Origin: Henriciella sp.
Lineage (GTDB): Bacteria; Pseudomonadota; Alphaproteobacteria; Caulobacterales; Hyphomonadaceae
Assembly (NCBI GenBank): GCA_013213785.1
Contig: JABSPZ010000007.1
Span: forward strand, 310,001-374,000
Reading direction: 5' to 3'
DNA: 64,000 nucleotides
In this document: positions 8,275 through 17,500 of the stretch, piece after piece
How the letters are laid out: each line of letters starts with the position of its first letter
How positions within the stretch are numbered: the first letter of the stretch is position 1
The notes under the pieces: model-generated
What the model was told of the DNA's origin: nothing
The model's input: only the letters and a program-made list of their open reading frames with translations
Databases searched by the model: none
Made by a program: the position numbers and the translations under genes

Positions 8275-10017
8275 ATGTGGCGTGTTCTGACTATTTCTGC
8301 TTCGTGCTTGGCTATCACGGCCTGTGTGTCATCCATAAAGCCGGTTGATCCGGCCCTTCTCGAACGCGCTGAAGCCGCCACCAAACTTCGCGGCGATATC
8401 GATACGCTCTCAACCTTTGCGGTCGCCAAATATGCAGGCATGACCGAAGCACCTCTGAAATCTGCGCAAAATTACGCGCGCTTGCTCAGCAGTGTTTCAG
8501 ATGACCCCTGGGTGGCAGAGCAAGCGATCTACTCAGTCATGCGCGTCGGCGAAATTGAACGTGCCGTAAAACTAGCCCAGCGCCTCCCGGACGAAACAAT
8601 TGCTCAAACCGAGCTTCCACGTCTGCTATTGGCGGTCGACGCGGTGAAACGCGGCGACAATGATGAAGCCTTCTCTTACCTGACCACCCCCTGGAGCAGC
8701 ATGTATCATGCGATGCTTGCGCGGAGTCTTGCGGCATGGGCTTTGGTTGAAGAGGATGCCGCCACAGCGATTAGCCTGCAAAGCAATGCGGGTGGTACTG
8801 AAGGCCTTTACGCCGTCATCGGCCAATCGCTCCGTGCGATTATGAAAGCCAGTGTGGGCGACGAAGCAGGCGCACGAGAGGATCTAGAATTTTTGTGGTC
8901 TGTCGACGCCCGATTAGCGATGGGCGTGCAGGCAGAGGCTCGCCTATTAGCTCTCAACGGAGACACTGAAACGGCCTTGGATCGTCTCAGTGTATTTCGC
9001 AGTGAAGTCGGCCGCCATCCAGCGCTCTTAGCGCTCGCGAATGAAATTGAATCCGGCAGCGTTGCGCCGTTCCCAACCTATACCGCAGCACAGGGCACAG
9101 CGCTTTCATTCTATCTGACGACCGCACCGCAGGTCTCTCAGGGCCTGGGCGATGCCCCTGCCGTCTATTTTTCGATGGCTGTCTATCTCGATCCAGAACT
9201 GGACGTGGCTAAAACGCTTTGGGCGGATACGCTTGATCAGGTCAATCGACGTCCGGAAGCGATTGAAATCCTGAATTCGATACCAAATTCTTCGATCCAC
9301 CATACCAGCGCGCAAGGTCAACTTGCGTGGGCGCTTCGCCGCGAAGGACAGGATGCTGAGGCCCTCGAAATTGCCCGCCAAACGCTCGCGCGCACGGACA
9401 ATCGCAATATTCGCATTCAGCTTGCTGACTTACTCCAATCGCTCGGCCGCGATGGCGAAGCCGAGGCCACTTTCACAGACGTGATCGAAGCCGATGAGGC
9501 GGCAGGGACATATGACTGGCGGATCTATTTCGCCCGTGGCGGTGCCAGAGAACGCCTTGGCGAATGGCCTCCGGCTGAAAATGATCTGAAAACAGCGATG
9601 ACGCTGAACCCAGATAATCCGACAATCATGAACTATCTCGGCTATAGCTGGATCGATCGCGGGATAAATCTGAACGATGGACTTGATCTGATCGAACAGG
9701 CTTTGCGCTTGTCGCCTAATAATGGTGCGATTACCGACAGCTTGGGGTGGGCGCATTATAAAATGGGCAATTATGAGCGCGCGATCTTCTATTTGGAGCG
9801 CGCGGCCGCTTTAGAACCTGATCTCGCAGAAATCTTGGATCATCTAGGCGATGCCTATTGGCAAGTGGGACGCTTTAAAGAGGCTGGCTTCCAATGGGAA
9901 CGTGCTCTCAAGTACTCAACGGATGATGCGGAGATCAGCCTGCTGCGGAAAAAACTGAATGGCGGAATTGCGCTATTACAAGCCGCGAACAATGACACTC
10001 TCCCCGCTTATCCATGA
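8275..10017 (+). CDS. TPR-repeat lipoprotein
   Basis: A 580-residue protein with a lipoprotein signal (lipobox AITAC, Cys17) followed by tetratricopeptide-like helical repeats. The clearest repeats are in the C-terminal third: DPDNPTIMNYLG-type text around residues 442-460, then NNGAITDSLGWAHYKMGNYE and LAEILDHLGDAYWQVGRFKE. This kind of protein probably sits in the outer membrane facing the periplasm as a scaffold. It lies between the polyprenyl synthase and ispE and overlaps ispE by 4 bases (ATGA). No enzymatic motif is visible. Confidence 0.85.
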   Translation: MWRVLTISASCLAITACVSSIKPVDPALLERAEAATKLRGDIDTLSTFAVAKYAGMTEAPLKSAQNYARLLSSVSDDPWVAEQAIYSVMRVGEIERAVKLAQRLPDETIAQTELPRLLLAVDAVKRGDNDEAFSYLTTPWSSMYHAMLARSLAAWALVEEDAATAISLQSNAGGTEGLYAVIGQSLRAIMKASVGDEAGAREDLEFLWSVDARLAMGVQAEARLLALNGDTETALDRLSVFRSEVGRHPALLALANEIESGSVAPFPTYTAAQGTALSFYLTTAPQVSQGLGDAPAVYFSMAVYLDPELDVAKTLWADTLDQVNRRPEAIEILNSIPNSSIHHTSAQGQLAWALRREGQDAEALEIARQTLARTDNRNIRIQLADLLQSLGRDGEAEATFTDVIEADEAAGTYDWRIYFARGGARERLGEWPPAENDLKTAMTLNPDNPTIMNYLGYSWIDRGINLNDGLDLIEQALRLSPNNGAITDSLGWAHYKMGNYERAIFYLERAAALEPDLAEILDHLGDAYWQVGRFKEAGFQWERALKYSTDDAEISLLRKKLNGGIALLQAANNDTLPAYP

Positions 10018-10901
10018 GCCAATTGCAAGAATTCGCACCCGCTAAGGTCAATCTTTCGCTCCATGTCGGTCCTCCAAAAGAGAATGGACGGCATGATCTG
10101 ATCTCGCTTGTGACCTTCTGTGATACAGATGTCGCTGATGTGATCACAGCGGAACCGGCCAGTCATTTCAGCCTGGCGGTGGATGGTCCTTATGCAAAGC
10201 AATCCGGCCCCGCAAAGGACAATCTGGTGCTGCAAGCCGCGCGCGCGATGAATGACGCGCTGGATGGCAATGCGCCGCCCCTAGCGTTTCGGCTTCAGAA
10301 AAACCTACCCTGCGCCGCCGGGATTGGCGGTGGCTCTGCCGATGCGGCAGCGGCTTTACGCCTCATCATTCGCGCCCATGGCGGCGACCGCGTACAGGCC
10401 CTAGCCGAGGCGATTGCCCCTCTCCTTGGCGGCGATGTCTTGGCGTGTCTGATCAATCTCCCTGGCTTCATGACCGGTGAAGGCGATGTGTTCGAGCCGG
10501 TTCTTAGCGTGCCAAAACTCCCCGCAGTCTTGGTCAATCCCGGCATCGATTGTCCCACTGGGCCGGTCTTCCGCGCTTATGATGATGGCGCCCCTGATCA
10601 CATTCCGGAGCATCCTCCTTTGCCCGATAATCGGACGGCCACCCGCGCTTTCCAAACTTGGTTGAACGAGAATACGCGAAATAGCCTGCAATCCCCGGCT
10701 ATGAGCATGCATCCAGAAATCACCAAAACCTTGGCAGCCTTGCAAGCGCTGGCGGGTATACGCGCATTGCGCATGAGCGGTTCTGGTGCGACCTGTTTCG
10801 CACTCTTCGATAGTCTTGAAGCCGCGACGGAGGCGGCCCGCAGCTTAAGCGCACAAAATAGCGATTGGTGGGTGCGGGCGACCCTCTTGGGCGGCGCCTA
10901 A
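10014..10901 (+). CDS. ispE: 4-diphosphocytidyl-2-C-methyl-D-erythritol kinase
   Basis: A 295-residue GHMP kinase. It has the N-terminal APAKVNLSLHVG block, the ATP-binding glycine motif PCAAGIGGGSADAAAALR around residue 100, and the C-terminal MSGSGATCFALF. IspE phosphorylates CDP-ME in the MEP isoprenoid pathway, which agrees with the polyprenyl synthase two genes upstream. It starts inside the stop of the TPR gene, and its own TAA overlaps the next ATG (TAATG), so the four genes probably form one operon. Confidence 0.95.
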   Translation: MSQLQEFAPAKVNLSLHVGPPKENGRHDLISLVTFCDTDVADVITAEPASHFSLAVDGPYAKQSGPAKDNLVLQAARAMNDALDGNAPPLAFRLQKNLPCAAGIGGGSADAAAALRLIIRAHGGDRVQALAEAIAPLLGGDVLACLINLPGFMTGEGDVFEPVLSVPKLPAVLVNPGIDCPTGPVFRAYDDGAPDHIPEHPPLPDNRTATRAFQTWLNENTRNSLQSPAMSMHPEITKTLAALQALAGIRALRMSGSGATCFALFDSLEAATEAARSLSAQNSDWWVRATLLGGA

Positions 10902-11977
10902 TGAGCTGGACAGTCTGGATCGCGCCAGCAGGCTTTTTCGCGATCAGTTTCGCGGCAGGGCTTCTAGCGTGTGCACTTGTGAAGCGCTTAGGTGTCATGG
11001 ACGCTCCAGATGGCGGGCGGAAAACACAAGCGCAGCCGGTGCCTCGGCTTGGCGGAGTTGCCATTCTGCTCGGAACCCTGATTGGCATGGCGTTTAGCTT
11101 TGTCATCCTGATGGTCGGCTATGGCGTCGACCCATTCGCCACGATCTCAAACCTCATCCTTGGCGCGTTCGAAACCAATACCAATCTTGGCATCGCCTTC
11201 GGCTTTGTCGCGATCAGCTTTTTGATTGGGCTCTGGGATGACATTTGGACTGCGAACACAAAGCTGAAGCTCGTCCTTTTGACCATAGCGGCCTTGGTCT
11301 CAGCCGCATTCGGCCTCAGCGCGGCGGTTTTTCAAACACCGTTTGGCGATCTTGCCGTGCCGATCCTTCTCGTCATCGGGAGCGCCGCTTGGCTCATTGT
11401 CATGGTCAATGCCGTGAACTTCATGGATGGATCGAATGGGCTGGCGATTGGGTCTTTGGCGATCATGCTGGTGGCCTTAGCAGCGGTCTCAGCAACCTCA
11501 GGAACCTGGAGCGCCGCGCTCTGGTGGTTCCCGCTGTTCGGAGCGATTGGAGCGTTTCTGCTCCACAACATTCGCGGACAGATTTACGCCGGGGATGCAG
11601 GTGCGTTGGGGCTCGGCGCCCTGTTTGCCGCCCTTGGCCTGGCCTCAGGCCTGAACGTTTGGACCATTGCGACCATCGCCCTGCCCTTCCTGTTGGACGT
11701 CCTAATGACCCTGATCTGGCGCGCAAAACACGGCCGAAACTGGCTGGAGGCACATCTTGATCACGCCTATCAGCGTTTGATCGTTAGCGGCTGGTCCCAT
11801 TTAGAAACTGCGGTCTTTTACTGGGGGCTTAGCGCGACCGCGGGCGGCATGGCCTATATCGCAGCCCTAGCAGGTGGGGCCGCGCCGTTCGCAGTCTTCT
11901 GGGGGCTATGGATCGCGTTAAGTCTGATCTGGATTCGACATCGACGGACCGCCCAATTGAGCGATCTCAGCGGATAG
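10901..11977 (+). CDS. WecA/MraY-family glycosyl-1-phosphate transferase
   Basis: The start is taken at ATG 10901, overlapping the ispE stop, giving 358 residues. It is a polytopic membrane protein with the family motifs in order: VPRLGGVAIL, the metal-binding pair LIGLWDD, NAVNFMDGSNGLA, GQIYAGDAGALGLG, and a cytoplasmic HLDHAYQRL loop. Such enzymes load a sugar phosphate onto undecaprenyl phosphate to start O-antigen, capsule or teichoic polymer synthesis. The sugar cannot be inferred. Its position after ispE fits lipid-carrier metabolism. Its 3' end overlaps the convergent gene by 60 bp. Confidence 0.85.
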   Translation: MSWTVWIAPAGFFAISFAAGLLACALVKRLGVMDAPDGGRKTQAQPVPRLGGVAILLGTLIGMAFSFVILMVGYGVDPFATISNLILGAFETNTNLGIAFGFVAISFLIGLWDDIWTANTKLKLVLLTIAALVSAAFGLSAAVFQTPFGDLAVPILLVIGSAAWLIVMVNAVNFMDGSNGLAIGSLAIMLVALAAVSATSGTWSAALWWFPLFGAIGAFLLHNIRGQIYAGDAGALGLGALFAALGLASGLNVWTIATIALPFLLDVLMTLIWRAKHGRNWLEAHLDHAYQRLIVSGWSHLETAVFYWGLSATAGGMAYIAALAGGAAPFAVFWGLWIALSLIWIRHRRTAQLSDLSG

Positions 11978-12493
11978 GTCCGCGGCACCAAATTTCGCCG
12001 CTTGCATATTTGGTCGACACGTCCACGCCACTGGCAATAACAGGATTACGAGCGCGCCGCCGATAATTGTCGCTTCAACCTGTCCACGCCCGGTCATATT
12101 GGTCAGCCCGGCATAGATGAAGAATAAGCCGCCCACGGTTCCCATAAGCCCGAGAATAAACAAAGCGACGCGCCAAGGCGCTGAATAGCCATACTCGATC
12201 TCTAGATCAGGGTTCACGCGTTCGAAGACGGCAAGAATAGCCTGGATTAAGCCAAAGAAATCGTCTCTCGCCCCGCCATTATCGGTATATTCGATCTTGG
12301 TCGTACCGGCTTCAGATTCCAGGTGCAGCCACGCGCTCCGCGTCCCGCGATACGATACCGTATTCCAACTGGCACTAGTGACTTTTGCAAGATTGAGCGC
12401 TGCAGACCCACCGCGGCGCATGAGGTGATCATCTTTGATCGCCCAGGTCTGTTCTTTGCGAACGGGCGCCGGTTTGAAGCTGAACTCTCTCAT
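11918..12493 (-). CDS. Hypothetical membrane protein, two spans
   Basis: A 191-residue protein with a soluble N-terminal half (about residues 1-105) and two hydrophobic helices, VALFILGLMGTVGGLFFIYAG and ATIIGGALVILLLPVAW, then a short polar tail. No family is recognised. The N-terminal part alternates strands and resembles a small membrane-proximal domain. It converges on the glycosyltransferase with a 60-bp overlap and follows the ETF-QO gene by 14 bp, so it may be co-transcribed with that gene. Confidence 0.7.
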   Translation of the reverse strand: MREFSFKPAPVRKEQTWAIKDDHLMRRGGSAALNLAKVTSASWNTVSYRGTRSAWLHLESEAGTTKIEYTDNGGARDDFFGLIQAILAVFERVNPDLEIEYGYSAPWRVALFILGLMGTVGGLFFIYAGLTNMTGRGQVEATIIGGALVILLLPVAWTCRPNMQAAKFGAADLSAEIAQLGGPSMSNPDQT

Positions 12494-12507
12494 CGGCGCC
12501 CCGCAAA

Positions 12508-14187
12508 TTACATATTTGGATAAGCCGGACCGCCGCCACCCTCTGGGGTCACCCAGTTGATGTTCTGGTTCGGATCTTTGATGTCACAGGTCTTACAGTG
12601 GATGCAGTTCTGTGAGTTGATCTGGAAGCGCGGCGGTTGGCCGTCTTCTTCAACCCACTCATACACACCTGCTGGGCAATAGCGCTGCGATGGTCCGTTA
12701 AAGACATCGAACTCAGACGCTTTCTGCAGACCAAGATCAGCGACTTTGAGGTGCTTCGGCTGGTCTTCAGCGTGATACGTGTTGGTGAAAGAGACATTGG
12801 TCAGCTTGTCGAAGCTCAACACGCCATCCGGTTTTGGATACTCAATCGGCTTACATTTGTTCGCTGGCTTGAGATATTCGTGGTCAGCTTTGCCATGCTT
12901 GAGCTGCGGAATGTATCCGAACCCGACCAAGTAGCGCATCCACATGTCTGGCATGCCGAGAATAGCGCCTGGCATTGTGCCGAAGCGGCCCATGAGCGGC
13001 TTCACATTGCGCACGCGGGCGAGGTCTGTCCAAACCCAGCTGTCGCGAACCGCTTGGTCATAGGTCGATAGCTCGTCACCAGACCGCTCAGCCCGGATCG
13101 CGCTTACCGCCTCTTCGGCCGCCAACATGCCGGTCTTCATCGCATTGTGCGTGCCTTTGATCCGCGGCAGGTTCACGAAACCTGCAGAGCAGCCGATCAG
13201 CGCGCCGCCTGGGAAAGACAATTTCGGGATCGACTGAATGCCGCCTGAAGTAATCGCACGCGCGCCATAGGCTTCGCGCTTCCCGCCTTTCAGGAACTTA
13301 GAGATATCGTCGTGATGCTTGTAGCGCTGGAACTCGTCATACGGCGACAGATGCGGGTTCTTATAGTTCAGGTGAACCACATAGCCGACAGAGACATAAT
13401 TCTCGCCGCCTTCTGAGAAGTGGTAGAGGAAGCCGCCGCCTGAGCCGTCTTTTTCCTTCACCGGCCAGCCAAAGGTGTGCTGTACGAAGCCAGCTTTAAA
13501 CTCTGGATGGTCGGCTGGAACCTTCCAAACTTCTTTCAGGCCGATGCCGTACTTTTGCGGGTCGCAATCAGCTTCGAGGTCGTATTTCGCTTTGACTTCT
13601 TTGGTGAGAGAGCCGCGCGCGCCTTCCGCGAACATGACGTACTTGCCCAGCAATTCCATGCCAGGCTCGTAGTCTGGCTTCTGGCTGCCATCTTCGGCGA
13701 TTCCCATGACGCCCGCGACAACGCCGCGAACTTCGCCATTCTCGCCGTATACGACCTCAGACGCAGCGAAGCCTGGGAAGACTTGAACTTCAAGCTCTTC
13801 CGCGCGCTCGCCGAGCCAGCGACAAACATTTGCCAGTGAGCCGATATAGCAGCCATGATTGTGCATGAAAGGCGGGAACGCGAATGTCGGCATCGCCATA
13901 GACCCGTTCGGTCCAAGCAGTTTGTAAGTGTCCGCGCCAACCTCAGTTCGGATTGGGCGATCATCGCGCGTGCGCCAATCCGGGATCAGCTCGTCCAGAG
14001 CTTTCGGGTCCAGCACCAGGCCAGACAGAATGTGGGCGCCAATCTCGCCGCCCTTTTCCAGGACCACGACTTCGAGCTCTTCGCCAGCTTCATTGGCGAG
14101 CTGTTTGGCGCGAATAGCTGCGGCGAGGCCAGCGGGGCCACCGCCAACGATCACCAGATCAAATTCCATAGACTCGCGTTCGCTCAT
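12508..14187 (-). CDS. Electron transfer flavoprotein-ubiquinone oxidoreductase
   Basis: The ATG at 14187 is preferred over a GTG three bases upstream because GAGGAG lies 7 bases before it, giving 559 residues. The protein has the N-terminal FAD-binding VIVGGGPAGLAAAIRA, the FAD/quinone region characteristic of ETF-QO (SFPGGALIGCSAGF, KGTHNAMKTGMLAAE), and a C-terminal 4Fe-4S ferredoxin-like segment QNCIHCKTCDIKDPNQNINW. It passes electrons from ETF, reduced by acyl-CoA dehydrogenases, to ubiquinone at the membrane. That fits the two acyl-CoA dehydrogenases at 18.4-20.8 kb. Confidence 0.95.
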   Translation of the reverse strand: MSERESMEFDLVIVGGGPAGLAAAIRAKQLANEAGEELEVVVLEKGGEIGAHILSGLVLDPKALDELIPDWRTRDDRPIRTEVGADTYKLLGPNGSMAMPTFAFPPFMHNHGCYIGSLANVCRWLGERAEELEVQVFPGFAASEVVYGENGEVRGVVAGVMGIAEDGSQKPDYEPGMELLGKYVMFAEGARGSLTKEVKAKYDLEADCDPQKYGIGLKEVWKVPADHPEFKAGFVQHTFGWPVKEKDGSGGGFLYHFSEGGENYVSVGYVVHLNYKNPHLSPYDEFQRYKHHDDISKFLKGGKREAYGARAITSGGIQSIPKLSFPGGALIGCSAGFVNLPRIKGTHNAMKTGMLAAEEAVSAIRAERSGDELSTYDQAVRDSWVWTDLARVRNVKPLMGRFGTMPGAILGMPDMWMRYLVGFGYIPQLKHGKADHEYLKPANKCKPIEYPKPDGVLSFDKLTNVSFTNTYHAEDQPKHLKVADLGLQKASEFDVFNGPSQRYCPAGVYEWVEEDGQPPRFQINSQNCIHCKTCDIKDPNQNINWVTPEGGGGPAYPNM

Positions 14188-14282
14188 CACTTGTCTCCTC
14201 AGAAGTGGCGATCACACTTGCGCGCCATCTTTGTATATTTAAGTATCTGAGCACCTCTTTAGCTAAAGTTTACAAGGTCTCA

Positions 14283-15122
14283 ATGCCCCAAAATGCCTCT
14301 GCCGCAGCGTTAAAGGCACTCACCGAGTGGTGGGAGGATATGGGCGTGGAGGTTGATCAGGGCGAAATCGCTCGATCTATCAACGCACAAAGCGGTGCAA
14401 ATACTGGGGCTGCGCCCGCTCAGGCGCCCAGCGCGCCGAGTGAATCGCAAACAGCACCGAGCTCAGGACGCAGATCTAGAAAGTCCGCCAGCAAAACACT
14501 CCACGATTGGATTCAGGAGGCAGAAGCACTCGCGGCGAGTGCTGATTCGATTGAAGCCTTGAAAGCTGCGATTGAAAGCTATGAAGGCTGCCCGCTCAAA
14601 CAATTGTGCGAGAAAACGGTTGTCTATGACGGCACGGTCGGCGCCCCGGTCATGGTGCTTGGCGAAGGACCTGGTGGCCAAGAGGACCGTCTCGGGCTGC
14701 CCTTTGTTGGCAAAGCGGGACAGCTTTTGGACAAAATGCTCGCCGCAATTCAGCTCGACCGCAAGACGAACGCCTTCATCTCAAACGTCAACTATTGGCG
14801 CCCGCCAGGCAATCGCAATCCGGAAGCAGATGAGCTCGCCGTCTGCCGTCCATTCGCGAACCGGATGATCGATCTGGCGCAGCCCAAGATCATTATTGCA
14901 ACGGGCGGCGTTGCAGCGAAATCTCTGCTCAACTCTAAGACCGGGATCATGCGTTTGCGCGGATCAGAGCGCCCCTTCGAAACGCCCGCAGGAACAAAGG
15001 TCCCTCTGGTCCCAATGTTTCACCCGGCTTATCTGCTCCGCCGTCCACAGGATAAGAGCCGCGCGTGGCGAGACTTGTTGCTGGTCCAGGCGCGCCTCAA
15101 TGAGATGGGCGTGACGCTTTGA
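14283..15122 (+). CDS. Family 4 uracil-DNA glycosylase
   Basis: The start is ATG 14283 with AAGG four bases upstream, giving 279 residues. After a variable A/P/S-rich linker (residues 30-70), the UDG domain shows GEGPGGQEDRLGLPFVGKAG near residue 126, NYWRPPGNRNPE, and the C-terminal MFHPAYLLRRPQDKSRAW. Cysteines in GCPLKQLCE and AVCRPF are candidate iron-sulfur ligands. The enzyme excises uracil from DNA. A 4-base overlap (TTGA) links it to the following small membrane gene. Confidence 0.88.
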   Translation: MPQNASAAALKALTEWWEDMGVEVDQGEIARSINAQSGANTGAAPAQAPSAPSESQTAPSSGRRSRKSASKTLHDWIQEAEALAASADSIEALKAAIESYEGCPLKQLCEKTVVYDGTVGAPVMVLGEGPGGQEDRLGLPFVGKAGQLLDKMLAAIQLDRKTNAFISNVNYWRPPGNRNPEADELAVCRPFANRMIDLAQPKIIIATGGVAAKSLLNSKTGIMRLRGSERPFETPAGTKVPLVPMFHPAYLLRRPQDKSRAWRDLLLVQARLNEMGVTL

Positions 15123-15373
15123 CGGATGAAGAAAAGACAGTGATGGATCGTATTGCAAACGTGTGGCTCACATTTTCCGTCTTATCTGCCACAATCGGAG
15201 CAGTGGTATTTCTAGGGCTCTCCTATGGCTTCGCATTCAACGCATGGTTAGCGATTTCAGTCGCCGTGATTGTCGGAATACTCAGTGGAGCCGCTCTATC
15301 TAAGCTCAGACTGGCTAGGCAATTGGTGGGGATCGTTTTAGCAGCTCTAACCGCTTTACCCTGGATCAACTGA
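15119..15373 (+). CDS. Small membrane protein of unknown function
   Basis: An 84-residue frame starts at a TTG overlapping the uracil-DNA glycosylase stop. An ATG at 15143 is the alternative start. Three hydrophobic segments follow (FSVLSATIGAVVFLGL, WLAISVAVIVGILSG, LVGIVLAALTALPW). No family is recognised. The end is 3 bp before the next glycosyltransferase, so it is probably part of the same operon. Confidence 0.6.
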   Translation: MTDEEKTVMDRIANVWLTFSVLSATIGAVVFLGLSYGFAFNAWLAISVAVIVGILSGAALSKLRLARQLVGIVLAALTALPWIN

Positions 15374-15376
15374 TAC

Positions 15377-16063
15377 ATGCCCGCACCGCTTTCGATCATC
15401 ATCCCAGCCTTAAACGCTGAGGCCGTGCTGCCGGTTTGTTTGGCCTCCTTGATGCCGGGCTTAGAAACAGGCCTGATCCGCGAAGTGATTTTGGTGGACG
15501 CCGGCAGCGAGGATCAAACAAGCCGTCTCGCCGAAGGGGCTGGGGCCCGCGTGATCTCGGCGCCGGAACGAGGCCGGGCTGCGCAAATGCGCCAAGGATT
15601 TGCGGAAGCTCGGGGCGATTGGCTCCTCTTCCTACACGCGGACACTGCTCTCTCGCGCGACTGGGCGGAGCGTGCCAAATCCCATATCGCGGAGCGACGC
15701 GAGAAAGCAGCAGCCTTCACGCTCGCCTATCGCTCTGATCACCCCATGGCCAAGGTCGTCGCACGCCGTGCGAATTGGCGTTCGCGAAATCTTGGACTCC
15801 CCTATGGCGACCAGGGTCTTCTGATCTCGCGAAAACTCTACACCGAGATTGGCGGTTATCCCGACACGCCCTTCATGGAAGATGTTCAAATCATCCGGTC
15901 CATCGGCAAGAAACGGCTGTCGATCCTTTCCGCAGAAGCGCGCACGGATGCCTCGAAATATGAGCGGGATGGCTGGCGCAAACGCAGCTGGCACAATGTC
16001 TATTTGATCACCCGCTATTTGCTTGGCGCGAATCCGGAAAAACTGGCAAAATCATACACATAG
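15377..16063 (+). CDS. Family 2 glycosyltransferase, TIGR04283 type
   Basis: A 228-residue GT-A enzyme. It begins LSIIIPALNAEAVLPVCLAS with the nucleotide-sugar site VILVDAGSEDQTSRLAE, the DxD-like LFLHADTALS, and GDQGLLISRKLYTEIGGYPD. The combination with FMEDVQIIRSIGKKRL is the TIGR04283 group, named for arsenosugar biosynthesis clusters. Its usual partner, a TIGR04282/DUF2064 protein, is encoded 216 bp downstream, but no radical-SAM arsS is seen. The acceptor is therefore unknown here. Confidence 0.82.
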   Translation: MPAPLSIIIPALNAEAVLPVCLASLMPGLETGLIREVILVDAGSEDQTSRLAEGAGARVISAPERGRAAQMRQGFAEARGDWLLFLHADTALSRDWAERAKSHIAERREKAAAFTLAYRSDHPMAKVVARRANWRSRNLGLPYGDQGLLISRKLYTEIGGYPDTPFMEDVQIIRSIGKKRLSILSAEARTDASKYERDGWRKRSWHNVYLITRYLLGANPEKLAKSYT

Positions 16064-16085
16064 TGACTTCGCTAAAAGGTGAACC

Positions 16086-16283
16086 ATGACACTGGATGCA
16101 AGCTGGGATGACGAGTTAGAGGCGGGCTATATCTATTTGCCGGATCATCCAGGCGCTGGAACGCCAGGTTGCGTCTCACGATCAATTGATGTTTTCGCAT
16201 TGGATGAAAGTCTGCGCGGCGTGCAAGTGATCTTAGATGTCGATGAGCAGAACCGAGTGATTGGGATAGAAGTGGTCCGATGA
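16086..16283 (+). CDS. DUF2283 protein
   Basis: A 65-residue protein starting MTLDASWDDELEAGYIYLPD and ending VQVILDVDEQNRVIGIEVVR, the typical small beta-rich DUF2283 pattern (a tyrosine-containing strand, then a D-x-D turn and IGIE). Its function is unknown. It lies between the two glycosyltransferases and overlaps the second by 4 bases, so it is likely co-translated. Confidence 0.75.
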   Translation: MTLDASWDDELEAGYIYLPDHPGAGTPGCVSRSIDVFALDESLRGVQVILDVDEQNRVIGIEVVR

Positions 16284-16975
16284 AACGCCCTCAAATATTG
16301 ATTTACGCCAAGCCCCCTCGGATTGGCCTGTCCAAGACGCGCCTCGCCAAGAGTTTGGGGTCTACCGTCAGTGCGCGCCGGATCGCCACAGCGTTGCAAG
16401 CGAAGACCCTACGAGCGGCGCTCAACGGCGCCTGGGACACAATTCTCTATACAGCCCCCGACAAAGAGCTCGATAATTCGCTCGGCGGGATTTGGCCGCT
16501 ACATCTCGAGCGCCGCAGCCAGGGACCAGGAAACCTTGGCGACCGGCTAAGTAAGGGATTGCGCGAAGCTCCACCAGGACCGGTACTCTTCATTGGCAGC
16601 GACGCGCCAGATATTTCGACGGCCCTGCTGCGCCAAGCGATCCGAGAGCTCAACCGAAATGATGCGGTCTTTGGTCCAGCACAAGACGGTGGCTTCTGGC
16701 TATTCGGAATGCACAAAACCGCGCGCACTAAAAGCCCGTTCTACGGTGTCCGCTGGTCCGGCCCGCACGCGATGGAAGATGTTTGGGCAAACTTGTCAGA
16801 TGACGCAAAAGTCGGCGTGCTTCCGCAATTGATGGATATTGATGACGCAGATGACTGGGCAATCTGGCAAGGCCGTCACGAAGCGGAAGTCGAAGCCCAT
16901 ACAGAGGCTCAGACCCATACGGCTGCGGCCAACAAAAAGCGCGGCTTCTTCGATCGCCTATTCAGGCGCCGATAG
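16280..16975 (+). CDS. DUF2064/TIGR04282 glycosyltransferase-like protein
   Basis: A 231-residue protein with a nucleotidyl/glycosyltransferase fold. It shows ILIYAKPPRIGLSKTRLAK at the N-terminus, VLFIGSDAPDIS near residue 108 and FGPAQDGGFWLFGM near residue 132. This is the TIGR04282 group that accompanies TIGR04283 enzymes. The C-terminal tail is His/Glu-rich then Lys/Arg-rich and looks dispensable. Together with the upstream genes it probably modifies a small molecule or lipid. Arsenosugar synthesis is only a family label. Confidence 0.8.
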   Translation: MKRPQILIYAKPPRIGLSKTRLAKSLGSTVSARRIATALQAKTLRAALNGAWDTILYTAPDKELDNSLGGIWPLHLERRSQGPGNLGDRLSKGLREAPPGPVLFIGSDAPDISTALLRQAIRELNRNDAVFGPAQDGGFWLFGMHKTARTKSPFYGVRWSGPHAMEDVWANLSDDAKVGVLPQLMDIDDADDWAIWQGRHEAEVEAHTEAQTHTAAANKKRGFFDRLFRRR

Positions 16976-17413
16976 AGTACGCGCGCACCAATCCGGTTTC
17001 TTCGCAAGGGCCCGCCGCCCGCGATGGGGCCATGGCCCGAGATGCCCCGCTGCAATGCCCGCCTCGCCGACATCTTGGCCATTTGCGGTAAGCGTAACCA
17101 CGTTTCGCTCATAACGATCCGGTCCGGAATTATTTGTGATAACGAGTTCGGCATCTCGGGTGAGCTCGACCATGAACGCCTTCGCCTCAAAGCCCAGCTC
17201 GCGTTCGAACTCACATTTCGCACCACCAATTGCGCCGACACCGCCCGTTTCAGGGGCATCAACATTGGCGAGGCGAAATTTAACCCCATCGATCCGGCCG
17301 CTATCGCCGTCAGACCAATAGATAGAGCTCTCCGAAGACGTATTGATCTGAACCGCTATCGGTTCCGAACAGGTCGCTAACGGCACGAGCAAAAGTAGTA
17401 ACGCAGGTTTCAC
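16958..17413 (-). CDS. Staphylococcal-nuclease-like secreted protein
   Basis: A 151-residue protein with an N-terminal hydrophobic signal (MKPALLLLLVPLATCSEP, possibly a lipobox). It then shows the SNase core: WSDGDSGRIDGVKFRLANVDAPETG, corresponding to the OB-fold Asp/Arg site, and ERNVVTLTANGQDVGEAGIAAG. SNase homologues cut nucleic acids outside the cytoplasm with calcium. The catalytic arginine pair is present in part only (RLANVDAPE, YERN), so activity is uncertain. It overlaps the end of the convergent TIGR04282 gene by 18 bp. Confidence 0.7.
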   Translation of the reverse strand: MKPALLLLLVPLATCSEPIAVQINTSSESSIYWSDGDSGRIDGVKFRLANVDAPETGGVGAIGGAKCEFERELGFEAKAFMVELTRDAELVITNNSGPDRYERNVVTLTANGQDVGEAGIAAGHLGPWPHRGRRALAKKPDWCARTLSAPE

Positions 17414-17500
17414 ACGCTCCGATTGAAGTGATTCGCAGCGAAATAGGACCAGGAATTCTTTTCGCGAGACGGCAACGACAAAACAGAATAATCAGAGACC

